Part shown: positions 52,794-55,321 of the stretch, piece by piece | How positions within the stretch are numbered: position 1 is the stretch's first letter | How the letters are laid out: every line of letters begins with the position of its first letter | DNA from: Flavobacterium collinsii | GTDB taxonomy: Bacteria > Bacteroidota > Bacteroidia > Flavobacteriales > Flavobacteriaceae | DNA length: 55,321 nt | Direction of reading: 5' to 3' | Assembly (NCBI RefSeq): GCF_902804485.1 | Contig: NZ_CADCST010000068.1 | Location: forward strand, 1 to 55,321 | Position numbers and translations under genes: made by a program | Notes under the pieces: generated by a model | The model's input: the letters and a program-made list of their open reading frames with translations, nothing else | Database searches by the model: none | What the model was told of the DNA's origin: nothing

Positions 52794-54200
52794 ATGACTC
52801 ATAGTTCAAATAAATATATTCTTGTAATGTTAGCGGCCGCACTGTTGAGTGCCTGCTCGATTACTAAGAAATACGAACGTCCGTCGACTATTTCGACAGA
52901 TAAGTTATATAGGGATCAGGCTGCTGCCGACTCGACCACTATGGCGAGTATGCCCTGGCAAACCGTTTTTAAAGATGAAAAACTGAATGCTTTAATTCAG
53001 AAGGGATTGGATCAGAACCTGAATTTAAAGAATGCGATTGAAAATATAGTACAGTCCAGAGCCTCTTTGCAACAGGCAAAACTGGCCTATTACCCAACGC
53101 TGAATATTGATGCCAATGTAACGCATAACAAACAATCAAAGGCCGGACTAAACTTCCCGCCGGGAATTAACATCAATACTTTAACAACAACTTCTAAATT
53201 AGGTTTGAGTACCTCTTGGGAAGCAGATATTTGGGGGAAATTAAGCAGTTCAAAAAGAGCGGCTTTGGCAACCTATCTTTCTACTGATGCAGCAAAACAG
53301 GCCATTCAGACACAATTGATTGCCGATATTGCTAACAACTATTTTTTATTGCTGGCCTATGACAAGCAATTAGAAATCACCAAGGCTACCTTAGAAAGTC
53401 GTATTAAAAATGTGGAAACGATTAAAGCTTTAAAAGAAGGTGCAATAGTAACCGGAGCAGCAGTAGTGCAAAGTGAAGCCAATCAACATGCAGCCGAAGT
53501 ATTGATCCCGGACTTAAAAAGAAGTATTCGCGAAACCGAGAATGCGCTTAATATTTTGTTAGGACAGGCTCCGGGAGCAATCGAAAGAGGTACATTAGGA
53601 ACTCAAACGATTCCAGAAAATCTGGCTGTAGGTTTACCGGCACAATTGCTAGAGAACCGTCCAGATGTTCGTCAGGCTGAGTTTGATTTCAGAACAGCGT
53701 TCGAGACAACTAATATGGCTAAAACTTATTTTTATCCAAGCTTGACTCTTACCGCAAGTGGGGGTTTCTCGAACCTGCAACTAACGGATTTCTTTACTAA
53801 TTCTGTTTTTTACTCTTTGATAGGTGGGTTGACACAGCCTATTTTCAATCAGGGACTGAATAAAGCGAGGCTTACAACAGCACAATCCAAACAAGTACAG
53901 GCACTGAATAATTTCCAGCAAAGTCTTTTAAAAGCAGGACAGGAAGTATCGAATGCTTTGTATGCTTATGAAATGGCTGTCGAAAAAGAAGATTCAAGAG
54001 AAAAACAAATTAAGGCCCTGGAAAAAGCAGTTGATTTTACACAGCAGCTTTTAGAATATAGCTCGGCTACGAATTATACGGATGTATTAACTTCAGAGCA
54101 AAACCTATTGGCCGCGCAATTAAGCGGAATCACTGATAACCTGCAAAAATTGCAAGCTGTTGTTGATTTGTATCGTGCTTTAGGTGGAGGATGGAAATAG
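52794..54200 (+). CDS. Outer-membrane efflux factor, OprM/NodT type
   Basis: A 468-residue outer-membrane lipoprotein (lipobox LLSAC) of the TolC/OprM class: two outer_membrane_efflux repeats with long alpha-hairpins, W-E-x-D-I-W-G-K-L motif (about residues 142-150), L-L-E-N-R-P-D-V-R-Q-A-E and S-L-T-L-T-A-S-G-G. It forms the exit channel of the pump encoded 18 bp upstream. Third and last gene of the operon. Confidence 0.93.
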   Translation: MTHSSNKYILVMLAAALLSACSITKKYERPSTISTDKLYRDQAAADSTTMASMPWQTVFKDEKLNALIQKGLDQNLNLKNAIENIVQSRASLQQAKLAYYPTLNIDANVTHNKQSKAGLNFPPGININTLTTTSKLGLSTSWEADIWGKLSSSKRAALATYLSTDAAKQAIQTQLIADIANNYFLLLAYDKQLEITKATLESRIKNVETIKALKEGAIVTGAAVVQSEANQHAAEVLIPDLKRSIRETENALNILLGQAPGAIERGTLGTQTIPENLAVGLPAQLLENRPDVRQAEFDFRTAFETTNMAKTYFYPSLTLTASGGFSNLQLTDFFTNSVFYSLIGGLTQPIFNQGLNKARLTTAQSKQVQALNNFQQSLLKAGQEVSNALYAYEMAVEKEDSREKQIKALEKAVDFTQQLLEYSSATNYTDVLTSEQNLLAAQLSGITDNLQKLQAVVDLYRALGGGWK

Positions 54201-54235
54201 TCTTCGCGGCTTCTATTATTTTAAATTTTAAAACG

Positions 54236-54267
54236 AAAAGCGCCTCAGTTGATGAGGCGCTTTTTTT
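54236..54267 (+). terminator. Terminator of the RND operon
   Basis: GCGCCTCA (54240-54247) / TGAGGCGC (54253-54260), extended by AAAA and TTTTTTT, 5-nt loop; 35 bp after the last stop codon. Confidence 0.93.
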
Positions 54268-54301
54268 ATGGGCATATATTTGATGTAGTGCTTCCTTTTA
54301 T

Positions 54302-54941
54302 CTAATATAGTTTTCCTTCATTGTTTCTTTTATAGAATTTTCTAAAAGTAGGACCAGTTGAAACAGCTGTTGTATCAACTTTTATATTTAATCCATTTAC
54401 CTTCTTTTTTAGGATGATAGGATCATCATAGATTTCAGGTTTTCCACGAAGTAATAACGTTACAGTATTTTTAGAAAAATTAACATCTTTTATATTTGTC
54501 GATTTTACAATTATCAACCTTTTCCTTTTGATCATAAAGGAGTACAAAATAGGCTGTTGTAGAACCAATAAGGGAGTAATAAAACCATACAACTCTTTGA
54601 TTGTTCACCTTTATCTGTAATTATAATTAACTGATAATCGTTTTTTATTATTTCTGCTTCACTACTTTTTTCTCCCGCATATCGCCATTGATATTCTAGC
54701 CATATAGATTTTACAATTATTGATAGACTATCATTAATTTTATAAGGATTCAGATTTGTTTTATATTCACTAATAAATACCTTTCTTGTTTAGAATCTTC
54801 AATATTTAAACTAGTTCCTAAACCTCCATTTTCAACAAAAAAATTACATGAAAACATTAAAAAAGATATTAAAGTACAAAAGAAAACAGCTGCTAACTTA
54901 TATACTTTAGCCAAAAAAAATGAGCGATTTATATCTATCAA
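54302..54941 (-). pseudogene. Frameshifted lipoprotein gene, unknown family
   Basis: Three minus-strand segments in different frames read like one protein. Segment 1 (54941 to about 54790) has a signal and lipobox (LMFSC). Segment 2 (about 54790-54600) runs V-F-I-S-E-Y-K-T-N-L-N-P-Y-K-I-N-D-S-L, then I-W-L-E-Y-Q-W-R-Y-A. Segment 3 (about 54550-54302) runs R-L-I-I-V-K-S-T-N-I-K, then the GPTFRKFYKRNNEGKLY end. The two junctions each need a 1-base frameshift (near 54785-54795 and 54540-54600). The only start for segment 1 is TTG. No family recognised; sequencing error is an alternative. Confidence 0.6.
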
Positions 54942-55000
54942 AATATTATTTTTTAAATAGATTTATTCTTACCGAAATACTACTATATTATTACTAAAAT

Positions 55001-55273
55001 TTACCTTTTTATTTTCCACTCCCTAAGTGCACCTTCAATAAAAGCTTTAATTTCTTTCTTATCACCATCAACACTAACTTTAAAGGTTTTTCCGTTAATT
55101 TTAGTTATAAGAATGTAGGGAGTATAACTTGCTCCAGCATTTAATACAGCATCTATTTTCTCTATTTCGTTATAATAGGCATAATTTATTTCATTTTTTT
55201 TTGAATTCCTCTCATCTATCCAATACGTTGAAATTGTTCGGTTTTTAAAAAAATTACCCGGATTATTTTTTTT
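55001..55273 (-). pseudogene. 3' fragment of an unknown gene, no start codon
   Basis: An open minus-strand frame from a TAA in a 10-base A tract (plus-strand T 55266-55275) to a stop at 55001-55003. It contains convincing protein sequence (A-G-A-S-Y-T-P-Y-I-L-I-T-K-I-N-G, then K-E-I-K-A-F-I-E-G-A-L-R-E-W) but no ATG, GTG or TTG start. A frameshift in the A tract or loss of the 5' end is likely. A TAnnTTTG box (TAACTTTG on the minus strand, plus 55277-55284) lies just upstream. Confidence 0.45.
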
Positions 55274-55321
55274 TTACAAAGTTAAAAATTTAAAGATTTG
55301 ATGCAATTGTGGTAGAGGATT

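Overview
The window looks like the chromosome of a Flavobacterium-type member of the Bacteroidota. It is AT-rich, has SusC/SusD outer-membrane pairs, a hybrid two-component system, a type IX secretion sorting domain, Bacteroidota-type promoters (TTG, about 19 bp, TAnnTTTG), almost no Shine-Dalgarno sequences, and many small families typical of Flavobacterium (DUF2911, DUF6326, DUF3861, YegP-like, histone-H1-like).

Region 1 (1-7231, + strand) is a pectin-backbone operon behind a tandem repeat and a palindromic repeat: two GH105 unsaturated uronyl hydrolases, a PL10-CE8 pectate lyase/pectin methylesterase fusion, a GH28 polygalacturonase and a CE12 acetylesterase, closed by a terminator. Region 2 (7277-12451) holds small and housekeeping genes: a YcxB-like membrane protein, a histone-H1-like protein, a PfkB sugar kinase, a YegP-like protein, a serine hydrolase and a DUF2911 protein.

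Region 3 (12622-29089, - strand) is a complete polysaccharide utilization locus: HTCS sensor-regulator, SusC, SusD, GH88 unsaturated glucuronyl hydrolase, GH2, a T9SS-exported jelly-roll lyase-like protein and a second GH2. Both GH2 enzymes carry an N-x-K motif like that of beta-glucuronidases. Together with GH88 this suggests a glucuronate-rich target rather than ordinary pectin. Region 4 (29345-36589) appears to continue uronate use: a beta-helix protein, mannonate dehydratase UxuA, an SDR likely to be fructuronate reductase, a YhcH-family protein, a divergent LacI-type regulator with no canonical start codon, and a DUF4861 protein. Surface depolymerisation would feed periplasmic GH105/GH88/GH2 trimming and then conversion fructuronate -> mannonate -> KDG. 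Uronate isomerase, KDG kinase, KDPG aldolase and a uronate importer are not seen here.

Region 5 (36794-48167) mixes a probably truncated YdeI-family gene, a SpoIIAA-like protein, a thiol-redox group (SpxH/DsbA-like protein with a divergent HxlR regulator, two secreted thioredoxin-fold proteins, a small CPVC protein), AAA ATPase plus YggS, and a LytS/LytTR-type two-component pair. Region 6 (48435-54267) is an RND efflux operon (fusion protein, inner-membrane pump, outer-membrane factor). The right end (54302-55321) carries decayed genes.

Intergenic repeats are prominent: a 7-bp tandem array, an 8-bp tandem array directly before the HTCS gene, a dispersed family of about 140-150 bp palindromic elements with 17-bp terminal inverted repeats (some between susC, susD and GH88), and a separate cluster of about 340-bp elements at 42525-43738. 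No tRNA, rRNA, CRISPR array, transposase gene or prophage gene was recognised.
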